From Tridacna crocea (Eukaryota; Mollusca; Bivalvia; Cardiida; Cardiidae): 64,000 nucleotides of DNA. The stretch covers positions 37,440,173 to 37,504,172 of the forward strand of contig OX031070.1 of assembly GCA_943736015.1 (NCBI GenBank). Reading direction: 5' to 3'. The notes under the pieces were generated by a model, which was not told the DNA's origin, searched no databases, and saw nothing but the letters and a program-made list of their open reading frames with translations. Of the stretch, positions 56,901 through 64,000 are shown in pieces; the first letter of the stretch is position 1; every line of letters starts with the position of its first letter. The position numbers and the translations under genes are program-made.

Positions 56901-58289
56901 ATCCTTTACAGAAAAAAAGGGGGTTTTGAATAACAATTACATGTATGTTGTTGTCTGCAAATTCTTTTAACTTGGCCAAGCAGAGAATCTTGTCTTTTGT
57001 AAACAAGCAAATGTTTCTTGACAACTCACAGTGACTCAGACACTCAGTTTCGTTTATTTCAGGATGGTATTCAGTATGCCACTTGTGCAGAGGCTCGTAG
57101 ATGAGTGTCGATGTCCCTCCATTGATTCCCCAGATGACATGATCCTTGGTTTATGTTTACGGCGGATGAATATTCCTATAACACACTTGCCCTATTTTCA
57201 CCAAGTAGGTGCTTGGTAGCAAGTTACAGCTTTGTTGAATTTTCGCCCTATTTTTATCTAGGAATTACTTGGTGTTGGGTTTTAACAATTCTTTGAAAGA
57301 GGCCTTTTGAAAACATCGTCAGAAGAGGAGAAAATTCTGGTAACCAGCATTTTCTCCTTTTCCAACAATGTTTTCTGTTTCAAAAAGCACATTGCATAAT
57401 TTTGGCGCCATCTCATATGATGTCTGCAAAGGTTTTCAAGGTGGACAAGTGCAAAATTTTTAAATGCGCTAGAGACTTTAGAAATTACATACAAGGCGAA
57501 ATTAGAAGCGAAATATGTATACATGTGGTAATATCGCTATCAAAATTAATGAAAAGCATGGATAAGAAAATGTGACCTCTGCTAGTAAAATTAGTCAAAT
57601 TAAACTTTCCTTGAGCAATGCTGTGCAGAGCCCCAGCTTAGTGCTGGTGCAAGCCACGAAAAACAAAAGTGAGAATTTAAACAAAAAAAGACAGAAATAT
57701 AGTGCAATATGTTTCCATGCACCATTCAAACGAAATTTTTATGCTTTGTGGTTTTGGTCCTTGCCAAATAAATGTATTTTTTATTACAATATGAAGAAAA
57801 TGAAATCTTGCATCACTTCATCTAGTTTAACCAAAATTGTAGACTTGTGCAAATTCAACTCTTGAACCACACAAGAAGTATGGAGACTTTCACAATCAGG
57901 GGATTTGCAGACAGCAATTCAAAATGGATTGAATTATGATTTTTTTTTTGTCTTTGAGGGGGTAAAATCGTGGGAAAAGGAGAAAATGCTGGTTACCATT
58001 TCAAAAGATTTCTCATGCAAAGTCATTAAAATTAGGGATTGTGTAGCAAAGAGTTAAACTTATCTATGGTGTATTTGGTGCAAGATTGTCAGGAGATTAC
58101 ATGTATCTATAAAGTTTTTATTTCTTTCAGGCGAGGCCAGATGACTATTCAACTGGATACTTAGAAAGACAAATCCCTGTATCTTTCCACAAACATTGGA
58201 ACTGTGATCCGTATGATGTGTATAAACTCCTGAAAAGTTACGACCAAAGTACTGCTGATAAAAACACAAGCAAACATGAAGAACTTTGA
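44930..58289 (+). CDS. b3glct: Beta-1,3-glucosyltransferase (B3GLCT), complete, 13 exons
   Basis: ER-lumen GT31 enzyme that adds glucose beta-1,3 to O-fucose on thrombospondin type 1 repeats. Exons: 44930-44972, 46338-46382, 47365-47563, 48292-48400, 49598-49725, 50303-50366, 51261-51374, 52677-52746, 54105-54218, 55269-55371, 56565-56687, 57063-57204, 58131-58289; all phases agree; about 470 residues (human 498). Residues 1-15 ([13 protein letters not shown]) are a signal peptide. The N-terminal half has the conserved [11 protein letters not shown]. The catalytic half has [30 protein letters not shown], the metal-binding DDD at about 324-326, [19 protein letters not shown] and [10 protein letters not shown]. 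The chain ends HEEL, a KDEL-type retrieval signal like the human REEL. The acceptors of exons 5 (acaag) and 10 (acaag) are non-standard in pyrimidine content but keep frame. Confidence 0.96.
44973..46337. other. B3GLCT intron 1, no repeat recognised
   Basis: One of the few long stretches free of MITE-A. May hold promoter-proximal elements; nothing specific seen. Confidence 0.5.
46512..46740 (+). repeat. MITE-A copy, first of a chain of three
   Basis: TTAA at 46512-46515; right TTAA 46737-46740 shared. Confidence 0.9.
46737..46837 (-). repeat. Shortened MITE-A, middle of a chain
   Basis: 100 bp: start of the centre, then directly gtgtggtaaagtgttaa; both TTAA shared with neighbours. Confidence 0.75.
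46834..47065 (+). repeat. MITE-A copy, last of a chain of three
   Basis: TTAA at 46834-46837 and 47062-47065. Confidence 0.9.
47100..47335 (+). repeat. Decayed MITE-A pieces
   Basis: Two right ends (tctaaaattttatcctgtgg; ctaaaatatttgaaatctgg); centre gone. Confidence 0.45.
47581..47800 (+). repeat. MITE-A copy
   Basis: TTAA left, TTAG right; 18 bp after exon 3 of B3GLCT. Confidence 0.8.
47870..47945. repeat. Short hairpin repeat (aagatcagact)
   Basis: aagatcagactacaga / tagactgatctt arms. Confidence 0.5.
47990..48262 (-). repeat. MITE-A fragment and gaaaatgctgataacca tandem
   Basis: After a worn R arm, a 20-bp unit (agaaaatgctgataaccaca and variants) is repeated about nine times, 48085-48262. 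It looks like expansion of the MITE centre half. Confidence 0.6.
48608..48858 (+). repeat. Foldback-1, near full length
   Basis: Starts tatgctctatgaaaagggg and ends ttcatagagcatggctcc; inner gtcagcctccacagtcggc hairpin. Confidence 0.75.
48868..49345 (+). repeat. Foldback-1 copy split by a MITE-A
   Basis: Left part from tgctctgtataaaggggg to gagatgca; broken at its subterminal TTAA by the MITE at 49081; worn right end follows. Confidence 0.65.
49081..49310 (-). repeat. MITE-A copy inside foldback-1
   Basis: TTAA at 49081-49084 and 49307-49310. Confidence 0.9.
49340..49552. repeat. Foldback-3 copy
   Basis: Arms from cagagctcta to ggagctctg; centre ttagaatcgtctcgttgaga, with a matched change relative to 43020-43215. 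Confidence 0.85.
50136..50207. repeat. GTGA / GTGTAGTGA tandem repeat
   Basis: Units gagtgagtgtagt repeated. Confidence 0.8.
50379..50594 (+). repeat. Diverged MITE-A
   Basis: atccctgtgtcacacaattc to gtcatttgttaac; 13 bp after exon 6 of B3GLCT. Confidence 0.65.
50652..50862 (-). repeat. MITE-B copy, complete
   Basis: TTAA at both ends and an intact palindrome centred on gctcgtcacgagc; ends end in tatctatggagcaaag. Confidence 0.8.
51488..51583 (+). repeat. Truncated MITE-A
   Basis: Left arm to ggtaaccag, then replaced by foldback-4. Confidence 0.7.
51584..51757. repeat. Foldback-4, uninterrupted copy
   Basis: Ends aattcccttctgagtgcccc and gggcactcaaaagggaaact. Confidence 0.75.
51856..51984. 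repeat. Foldback of about 130 bp
   Basis: Inverted arms gtcaggtgccagg...cttgttca and tgaacaag...cctgccacctgac with gaatcatgt/acatgattc inside. Confidence 0.75.
52071..52480. repeat. Foldback-4 copy split by a MITE-A
   Basis: 52071-52185 and 52405-52480 together match 51584-51757. Confidence 0.8.
52186..52404 (+). repeat. MITE-A copy inside foldback-4
   Basis: TTAA at 52186-52189 and 52401-52404. Confidence 0.9.
52871..53085 (+). repeat. Diverged MITE-A
   Basis: Perfect centre but worn ends. Confidence 0.75.
53205..53432 (+). repeat. MITE-A copy, subfamily 3
   Basis: TTAA at both ends; centre has gctggtaatcagc. Confidence 0.9.
53448..53510 (-). repeat. MITE-A R-end fragment
   Basis: ttaattctttaccagaaaac and tttacactcc, then cut. 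Confidence 0.55.
53500..53723 (+). repeat. MITE-A copy, left end lost
   Basis: Ends in TTAA at 53720-53723. Confidence 0.7.
53723..54050 (-). repeat. Two decayed MITE-A copies
   Basis: Centres at about 53760-53825 and 53930-54002 with worn R arms; they end 55 bp before exon 9 of B3GLCT. Confidence 0.6.
54278..54312. repeat. Half of a foldback-3
   Basis: accctatgttgtgggtactc and ttagaatcgtct, then cut at the centre. Confidence 0.65.
54319..54720 (-). repeat. MITE-A remnants around dispersed repeat C1
   Basis: ttaacacattaccaaacaa, then C1 (54341-54490, as at 31018), then an R arm (actagtccatattaaatgca) and a worn centre near 54580-54720. Confidence 0.5.
54727..54943 (+). repeat. MITE-A copy
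   Basis: TTAA at both ends; left centre arm shortened. Confidence 0.8.
55437..55672 (+). repeat. MITE-A copy
   Basis: TTAA at both ends; small duplication gcaagtgttcaagtg in the right arm. Confidence 0.9.
55962..56150 (-). mobile_element. SINE family A, head lost
   Basis: Tail gattgattgatagattg and body gtttaacaccattttcaac ... ctggctgctttctcacat. Confidence 0.65.
56156..56235 (-). repeat. Foldback-1 fragment
   Basis: gatctgggtcaatactttttgc to tagagcatggc. Confidence 0.5.
56290..56535 (-). repeat. Decayed MITE-A
   Basis: Worn centre (gaaagcatggtaggaaac) and right end. Confidence 0.45.
57295..57465 (+). repeat. Partial MITE-A
   Basis: From gaggccttttgaaaacatcg to aaggtggacaagtgcaaa. Confidence 0.6.
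57857..58054 (-). repeat. MITE-A copy, shortened
   Basis: R arm and left centre arm present, right centre arm lost; TTAA near 58051. Confidence 0.7.
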
Positions 58290-58382
58290 TAGAATGAGCG
58301 TTATAGTGTTTTCTAATGATCTCTAATACATTTGTTCTTATACAGACTTTTAAGATTTTGGGTTTGTTTAACCTATATTACA

Positions 58383-58517
58383 ACAATGAAATTTTGGACC
58401 CTTCCAATTCGGAAACAATAGCATACAACATATCAAATGGTGGAAAACATATATAGAAAACATTGTGGGAGGAAAAGGAGAAAATGCTGGTTACCTGCAT
58501 TTTCTCCTTTTTATACG
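58383..58517 (-). repeat. MITE-A cut by another element
   Basis: Stops in the centre (gcattttctccttttt) where tatacgcccgaagggtcg begins. Confidence 0.65.
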
Positions 58518-58610
58518 CCCGAAGGGTCGTATTATGTTATACCCCCGGTCGTCCGTCCTGTCCCGTCCGTCCGTCCTGTCCGTCCCGTCCGTCCTATTCT
58601 TGCCTGTTAT
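58517..58610 (+). mobile_element. Fragment with (GTCC)n, end like the 24703 element
   Basis: Starts tatacgcccg, the end motif of the pearl-like element at 24703-26272, then cccgtccgtccgtcctgtcc. Confidence 0.5.
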
Positions 58611-58799
58611 TAATTGATGTATGCAGCAATCAAACATTTAGGTTAATACTTGATAGCATGTTGTGTCACTAATTATTTTGATGTTAGATTTAAATAACAT
58701 TTGACGTAGTGAACATATATTTGATAATTATTTTCATGAGTGGGAAGTTATTATTCTGGTCTCATGAATTTTATTAACCCTATTCCAAACAATCAGAGT

Positions 58800-59017
58800 T
58801 TAACTCTTTACCATACAATCCCAACTTTTGATGACCCTAAGAAAGTCTTTGAAAACATTGTGGGAAAAGGAGAATGCTGGTAATCAGCATTTTCTCCCTT
58901 TCCCACATTGTTTTCAAAGGCTTTCCAAATTAAATTTCAACTTTCAAGTCACATTTATTTTGTCGTCTGCAAATGCTTTCTATTTGGATTAGTCCAAAAT
59001 TTTGTCATTTTGAGTTA
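58800..59017 (+). repeat. MITE-A copy
   Basis: TTAA at both ends. Confidence 0.85.
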
Positions 59018-59545
59018 AACAACAAAATTGAAGGCTTTCAAAAACATGCTGGGAAAAGGAGAAATTGCTGGCAAACAGTAATTTTCTTCTTTTCCAACAA
59101 TGGTTTTTTTTTTTTTTTTCCCCCTTTAAAAAAGACCAGTAAGTTTCTTTTTCCAACAATGTTTTTTTTTACCCCCTTTAAAAAGACCACACCCACCCGG
59201 GTGGCTCAGTGTTGAACGTATTGGACTCATGATATGGTGGTCGCGAGTTCGATACCCGGTTGAGGCGAACTTTCTTTCCAGCATATTTTCGCCTCTCATC
59301 TCTGCTGAAGCATGTGAGAAAAGTAGTCGGTGGCTTTGGAAAGAAAGTTGTGTTATTACAGGTGTGAGAAAGCCAGGAAACACATGGACGTCACCGACCG
59401 CCATGATATGACCTTAGCTGTTAAAGTGGCGTTAAACTCCATGACAACCATTACAACAACTAAAAAGACCACACTGTAAATGTTTTTGATTCGGACAAGT
59501 TTAAAATTTTGTTGTCTGCAAAAGAGGCAGAAGGGAGTCTTTTAT
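59018..59545 (+). repeat. Decayed MITE-A split by SINE B
   Basis: Worn left part with T-runs (59018-59192), right part 59475-59520 (gtttttgattcggacaag, aaaattttgttgtctgc). Confidence 0.55.
59193..59461 (+). mobile_element. SINE family B, full length with target duplication
   Basis: A box ggtggctcagtg, B box gagttcgatacccgg, body ending tggcgttaaactcc and (CAA)-rich tail. Flanked by aaaaagaccacac at 59180-59192 and 59462-59474. Confidence 0.85.
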
Positions 59546-59827
59546 CTGACCAATGGTGAACAATATATCGATACATCTATATGCTTGCACTGATAGACTT
59601 GGATCAATTTTTACAAAGTATAGCCAACATTATAGCTGCCAACATGACTTTTATGTATAGCATGTAACCTGTTTGTGGAAAGAGATGTCTTTGGTAGTGT
59701 CACTTTTAACACTTGTCTTTCACAATGTTAGCAGTTGATGCACCATAAAATGATTTTATGCCCATTTTATCACTCCTTTTATCATTTTCAGTCATAGCAA
59801 CAAATTACGCGTCATGAAAAGGGGGGC

Positions 59828-60056
59828 TTAACCCATTACCACTCAATCCCTACTTTTAACGCCCCTGGAGAAGAAGCCTTTTGAAAACATTGTGGGAAAA
59901 GGAGAAAATGCTGGTAACCAGCATTTTCTCCTTTTCCCACAATGTTTTCTACCTAATCAATGAATAATTGCACCATTTGAGCCACAATGAAATGGTCGTC
60001 TGCGAATGCTTTCAATTTGGAGAGGGTTAAAATTTTGTTGTCTGGTAAAGGGTTAA
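59828..60056 (+). repeat. MITE-A copy inside foldback-1
   Basis: TTAA at both ends. Confidence 0.9.
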
Positions 60057-60205
60057 TGCATTTGCGAAAAAGTATCACATGGGCCGAAACTTTTCGCAAC
60101 TGTTAAATTTTCTGCATTTCGAAGGGTAATTCTGCCTCATGATTCAGTGGGTTGTTTGACAAAATTGATTATATGGATCTATAATTAGGTGATGGCTTGT
60201 TTTGT

Positions 60206-60434
60206 TTAACTCGTTACCAAACGACAATATTATAGACTTGTCCAAATTGAAAGCATTTGCAGACAACAAAATAAAAGTGACTGAAAATTTGAAATTTCTT
60301 TTGTGAAGGCCAGAAAACATTGTGGGAAAAGGAGAAAATGCTGGTTACCAGCATTTTCTCCTTTTCCCACAATGTTTTCTAAAGAATTTTTTGTCAGGGG
60401 CGTCAAAAGTAGGGATTGTGTGGTACTGGGATAA
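60206..60434 (-). repeat. MITE-A copy inside foldback-1
   Basis: TTAA left, ATAA right. Confidence 0.9.
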
Positions 60435-60594
60435 TGCATCATGTGAGATGCACTAAGCAACCTTTCTGCCAGAGCATGGCTCATGTTTCATAACCTGGGA
60501 TTTTATTCACCAGCCATTCTAAATTCTATTTGAAGTATTTTTTCAAAATATAGAAAGTAATGCAACATCTGATTGGTTAAACCACTTTGATAGA

Positions 60595-60823
60595 TTAACT
60601 CTTTACAAAACGACGTAATTTTAGACTAGTCCAAATTGAAAGCATTTGCAGACAATGAAATTAATGGGACTCAAAAATTAAAATTTGTTTTGGGAAGGGT
60701 GGAAAACATTGTGGGAAAAGGAGAAAATGCTGGTTGCCAGCATTTTCTCTTTTTCCCACAATGTTTTCAAAAGGCTTCTTTCTCAGGGTCATTAAAAGTA
60801 AGGTTTGTGTGGTAAGGAGTTAA
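60595..60823 (-). repeat. MITE-A copy
   Basis: TTAA at both ends; centre gctggttgccagc. Confidence 0.9.
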
Positions 60824-60994
60824 GCTAGCTGGTTTAGCTGATCAGAAGTTGTGTTCCTTTCAAATTTAGAACATTCATGAAAATAAGATAAGACTAACAA
60901 TGTTCTTGAGAATGATTTGTGAATATGGGGCCTGATAATCATAACTGAACTTGTCCTAGTTCATGGAGTTTGTAAAGAACTACTGGAATGATAG

Positions 60995-61150
60995 GCATAC
61001 ATAATCGGATTTGTCTTTGAAGAGGCAGAGAATATCGTGAGAAAAGGAGCAGATGCTGAATAGCAGTATTTTCTCCTTTTCCAGTATTTTCAAAGGCCCT
61101 TTTTATCTTGGGTTGTTAAAACAGCTGATTACCAGTTTGTACTAAAGGGT
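60995..61150 (-). repeat. Decayed MITE-A
   Basis: Worn centre (gagaaaaggagcagatgctg) and right arm. Confidence 0.5.
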
Positions 61151-61167
61151 TGAAAACAAGAGTACAT

Positions 61168-61370
61168 TGTCTGGTGGCCATACTTGTGAGATAGAGCACT
61201 GGCCTTGTTACCATAAAGTTCCAAGTTCGATACCTAGGAGCGGATGTCAACTTTGGGATTTTTCATTGACCCACAAATTCTTGGCAGGCACTGGTGTAGT
61301 TCCCACAAAGCAGAATTGAGAGAGATTGATATAAATTGTAAGAACTTGTTTCTCAATCGATGTTCAAAGC
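61168..61370 (+). mobile_element. SINE family C
   Basis: Worn head (gtgagatagagcactggcc, caagttcgatacc) and the body up to agaacttgtttctcaatcg. Confidence 0.7.
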
Positions 61371-61751
61371 AACATGAGGACAAGCAAAAAGCTCATTTAT
61401 GGCAAAAAAAACAATCAAAATAGCAAGTTAGACAGTGTATCAAAAATTTCATTATTATCATCAGCATGCAACTCTCAAAGTCTCTCATTACAAAAATAAC
61501 AACACAATTTAAATGCCTGAACTCAACAACTATTCCAAATATCATCCTTAATTCTTATTGTTCAATGCCATTTGATTGGCTGAGACATCTGTCTAACAAA
61601 ATCATAATTTGCGAATTTGAAAGTAACACATTTTCTGATTGGCTACATCATATCATTTAGTCAATCAAAGGTTGTGTTGTTTTCAAATGGAAAAAGAAAG
61701 GTTGGTAAATACAGACCCTGAAGACAAGTCTTTCAAAATTTATTGTTGGAA

Positions 61752-61975
61752 TTAACTCTTTACCACACAATCCCAACTTTTAACAACCCTGTGAAAGAAG
61801 CCTTATGAAAATATGGTGGGAAAAGGAAAAAATGCTGGTAACCAGCATTTTCTCCTTTTCCCACAATTTTTTCTTCCCTTCCCAAAACAAATTTTGAATT
61901 TTCAGTCGTTTTTGTCATCTGCAAATGCTTTCAGTTTGGGCCAGTCTAAAATTGTGCCATTAGGTAAAGAGTTAA
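61752..61975 (+). repeat. MITE-A copy in the MRPL18 3' flank
   Basis: TTAA at both ends, 50 bp past the MRPL18 stop on the minus strand. Confidence 0.85.
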
Positions 61976-62025
61976 ATGTCAATTAGGTGTGTTAACAAGA
62001 CTTCAAATTACACATCCCACTGGCC

Positions 62026-63401
62026 CTAAAGTTTCTGATAGTCATCCTGGTATCTCCGTCTCTCGTTGTAGCGGCTATACCCGTCATAGTTGATCCCAGG
62101 TATATATTCATGCTCTATTTCTTTTGGTTCATCTAAAGTTATATTGGCCTCTTCCAGAGCCTTTAGAAATGCATTACACTGCAATAGCAAAATGGTAAAA
62201 CTTTTCTCCAACACCAACTCCTTGCAGAAGACAGAGTAATTTGTTTGTATGGTATTTATTCTTGTACTAAACAATTCCGTCTTTTTATGACCCTGTAGGA
62301 AAAACCTTCAGAAAATGTCATGGGAAAAGAAAAAAAATGCTGATCACCAGTAGTGTTTTCTAGCCTTTCATAGAAAAATGCTGTCATTCTCATCACATCT
62401 ATTTTCTACAAATGCTTTCAGATTGGGCCAGTTCAACCTTTTTTTAATGTCCCCAGGCTGTCGTATGAATCCACTGGAACCCAGGCTACCAACTGTGCTA
62501 CTAGGCACTAAATAATTCTGAGACCCATTTGGGACATATGCTGAGTGATGCTGAGGGTAAAATAAAGTATTAATTTAATATGTAAAAGATTATGACTTGG
62601 GTCAGGTTAAATGATACAGATAATAGCATATTAGAAACCTTTAGAAGATAGTGTAAATTCTAGACCTGTCCAAATTGAATGCATTTGCAAACAACAAATT
62701 CAAGAAGTCTGAATGATAATTTATAGCTTTGATACTATAGAAAACATTATGAGACATGGAGAAAATGCTGGTTACCAGCATTTTCTCCTTTTCCAATAAC
62801 GTTTTAGAATATTGACTTCCAAAGGGTTGTTTAAACACTGACTTGTTTAGTATATAGTTTATACATGTTGGTTTTCCATTCTTTACATAGATTTTTACAA
62901 TATCATCAGCTGTGAAGTTGTCATCGGAAGGTAAAGTTTTGTAAATTGTGTGTGTGTGTTGGGGGGGGGGGGGGGGGAAATGAAAAAATATAAAAGAACA
63001 TTGAATACAGACTTTTACTGCAGGTATGTAAAAACCAGGGCTTGTTTGGTAAAGGGTTAAATTTCCAATATAAATTTATAGTCAAAAAAAGGGACATAAT
63101 TGTGTCAAAAAATATTTTGATGCTTACCTGCCCTTTTTGTATGAGTTCCTTTTTTGATGTTTAACAACAAGTCTGAGGTTAAGTAATTACCTTCAGTTAT
63201 GACAGATATATTATAAATCGTGAAGTTTTTACACAATGACAAGGCACAACACAGACAACTTCTGGGCCTAAAAATGAACAAACCTTCTCTGAACTTGAAC
63301 TAAGTTCTTTTTTGTCAAAGAACACTGTAGTTAATCCAGATTCCAACATTCTCCTTGCCATTAAACGTCCAACATTCCACGAAGCACTAACGTCAGTCGG
63401 C
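62026..63401 (-). CDS. mrpl18: Mitochondrial large ribosomal subunit protein uL18m (MRPL18), last two exons
   Basis: Exons 63401-63284 and 62178-62026 join in phase 0 to give PTDVSASWNVGRLMARRMLESG ... FFDKKELSSSSEK, then CNAFLKALEEANITLDEP ... YQKL and TAG. The first block matches the C-terminal half of uL18m (the human [23 protein letters not shown] region), and the second matches its ALxEaGixLxEP end. The product binds 5S-type or substitute RNA in the mitoribosome central protuberance. The C-terminal extension (about 30 residues, rich in Tyr and Arg) is longer than in vertebrates. The exon at 63401 starts with the last base of a codon, so its predecessor must end in phase 2; the 5' exons with the transit peptide were not found and are probably beyond the right edge. 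Confidence 0.78.
62262..62455 (+). repeat. Decayed MITE-A
   Basis: gtactaaacaattccgtc to gctttcagattgggccag; centre mostly lost. Confidence 0.5.
62641..62860 (-). repeat. MITE-A copy, ends worn
   Basis: R arm gacctgtccaaattgaatgc and good centre. Confidence 0.75.
62948..62978. repeat. (GT)n then poly-G run
   Basis: About six GT units followed by about 18 G; a candidate G-quadruplex and a difficult stretch for assembly. Confidence 0.85.
63010..63062 (-). repeat. MITE-A right-end fragment
   Basis: gtaaaaaccagggcttgt to gtaaagggttaa. Confidence 0.6.
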
Positions 63402-63414
63402 CTGTAGGTACATT

Positions 63415-63795
63415 TTGACTTTTTACCAAACAAACAAAAATAGCACACAACAAATTAGATTTAGGTCAAATGATGCATCTGTCTTAAAAAGGGTAGAAAA
63501 CAGTGTGGGATAAGGAGAAACTACTGTTTTTCCCACAATATTTTTTATAGCTTTCTTCTCAGGATTTATAAAATACACAACTGTATAGTAAAGAAATAAC
63601 CCTAAAAACACACTCTGTACTTTTAATGACCCTGAAAAAGACAAAGACATCGTTGGAAGGAGAAATTGACGGTAGTTAGCTTTTCCTTTTCTCACAATGT
63701 TGTCAACCCTTCCCTAACCAAATTTGTTGAGTCACACTTGTCTTGTCTGCAAATGCTTTCAATTTAGACATGTCTTACATTCAATACTTAACTTA
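63415..63795. repeat. Two decayed MITE-A copies
   Basis: One - copy about 63415-63598 and one + copy about 63599-63790 (ctgaaaaagac ... ctgcaaatgctttcaattta). Confidence 0.5.
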
Positions 63796-63888
63796 ATCAA
63801 GCGCTAATCAATTATTGTAAAAATTAAGAGTTTTTATGCATCTACTGTACAGTTGACAGCTTCTAGAAACACATCACTTTCAATTTAC

Positions 63889-64000
63889 CATCCTGTTTTC
63901 CACCATGGCATAAATATCAATTAATTCACCTTCTCTTGTATTAAAAAGGAATTTGATTTCTTTTATGCTTTCTATTAGTTTACAGCAAAAATCTAACAGT
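63889..64000 (-). CDS. Possible coding exon of an unknown gene at the window edge
   Basis: Open for 37 codons to the edge and protein-like in composition (CCKLIESIKEIKFLFNTREG, then IDIYAMVENRM), followed by a usable donor (ATG/gtaaat). The phase-0 end does not fit the MRPL18 exon at 63401, so it would belong to another transcript or to a skipped exon. The style recalls helical stem regions such as dynein heavy chain, but 37 residues cannot settle it. An open stretch this long is not rare by chance. Confidence 0.3.

Larger units (their letters stand above)
59780..60486 (+). repeat. Foldback-1 copy holding two MITE-A insertions
   Basis: Pieces 59780-59827, 60057-60205 and 60435-60486 are in order (ggggggctta; tgcatttgcgaaaaagtatc; gcatcatgtgagatgc ... 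agagcatggctc). Confidence 0.7.

Noticed and set aside
57572..57865. 97-codon frame in a B3GLCT intron
   Set aside because: Between two constitutive exons, AT-rich; the C-terminal part is a MITE R end.

Overview
The window is nuclear DNA of an animal, most likely a bivalve mollusc. The genes carry spliceosomal introns with GT/AG borders and consistent phases, and most of the sequence is AT-rich repeat. The mix of tRNA-derived SINEs, 'pearl'-like elements with tandem cores, and foldback repeats that read like a GC-rich 'cagcctgcgcag' hairpin points to a heterodont such as Dreissena. The species is an inference from memory of repeat types, not a search.

Genes, left to right. (1) 359-458 on +, probably continuing to about 1295: the last coding exon of the GTPase DRG1. 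(2) 4234-2594 on -: a complete two-exon gene for a 433-residue basic, coiled-coil protein that I do not recognise. (3) 44805-18520 on -: a 19-exon gene, every junction in phase, for a protein of about 725 residues. It has a TBC (Rab-GAP-like) domain that appears to lack the catalytic residues, followed by a charged coiled coil. (4) 44930-58289 on +: a complete 13-exon B3GLCT gene (beta-1,3-glucosyltransferase of the ER lumen, about 470 residues) with signal peptide, DDD motif and C-terminal HEEL. Genes 3 and 4 are head to head with 124 bp between their start codons, so they probably share a promoter. (5) 63401-62026 on -: the last two exons of MRPL18 (mitochondrial ribosomal protein uL18m). 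A possible coding exon of an unknown gene runs off the right edge.

The rest is dominated by one family of roughly 230-bp elements, called MITE-A here. Its ends lie in TTAA, its terminal inverted repeats begin CCCTTTACCA or CTCTTTACCA, and its centre is a near-perfect palindrome of about 64 bp. I count about 70 recognisable copies and fragments, about a quarter of the window, in introns and intergenic DNA alike. TTAA targets and CCC-type ends suggest non-autonomous piggyBac-like elements. Copies sit end to end sharing one TTAA, inside each other, inside SINEs and inside foldback elements, which gives a readable order of insertion. A related family (MITE-B) has a centre changed in matched pairs on both arms.

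Other layers: two elements with tandem cores (nine 156-bp units; about five 165-bp units), a retroposon with a 16-bp target duplication, several tRNA-headed SINEs, four or more foldback families, two minisatellites and many CT, GATT and GT runs. No tRNA or rRNA gene and no CRISPR array was seen. The intergenic stretch 4.6-18.5 kb holds only repeats.
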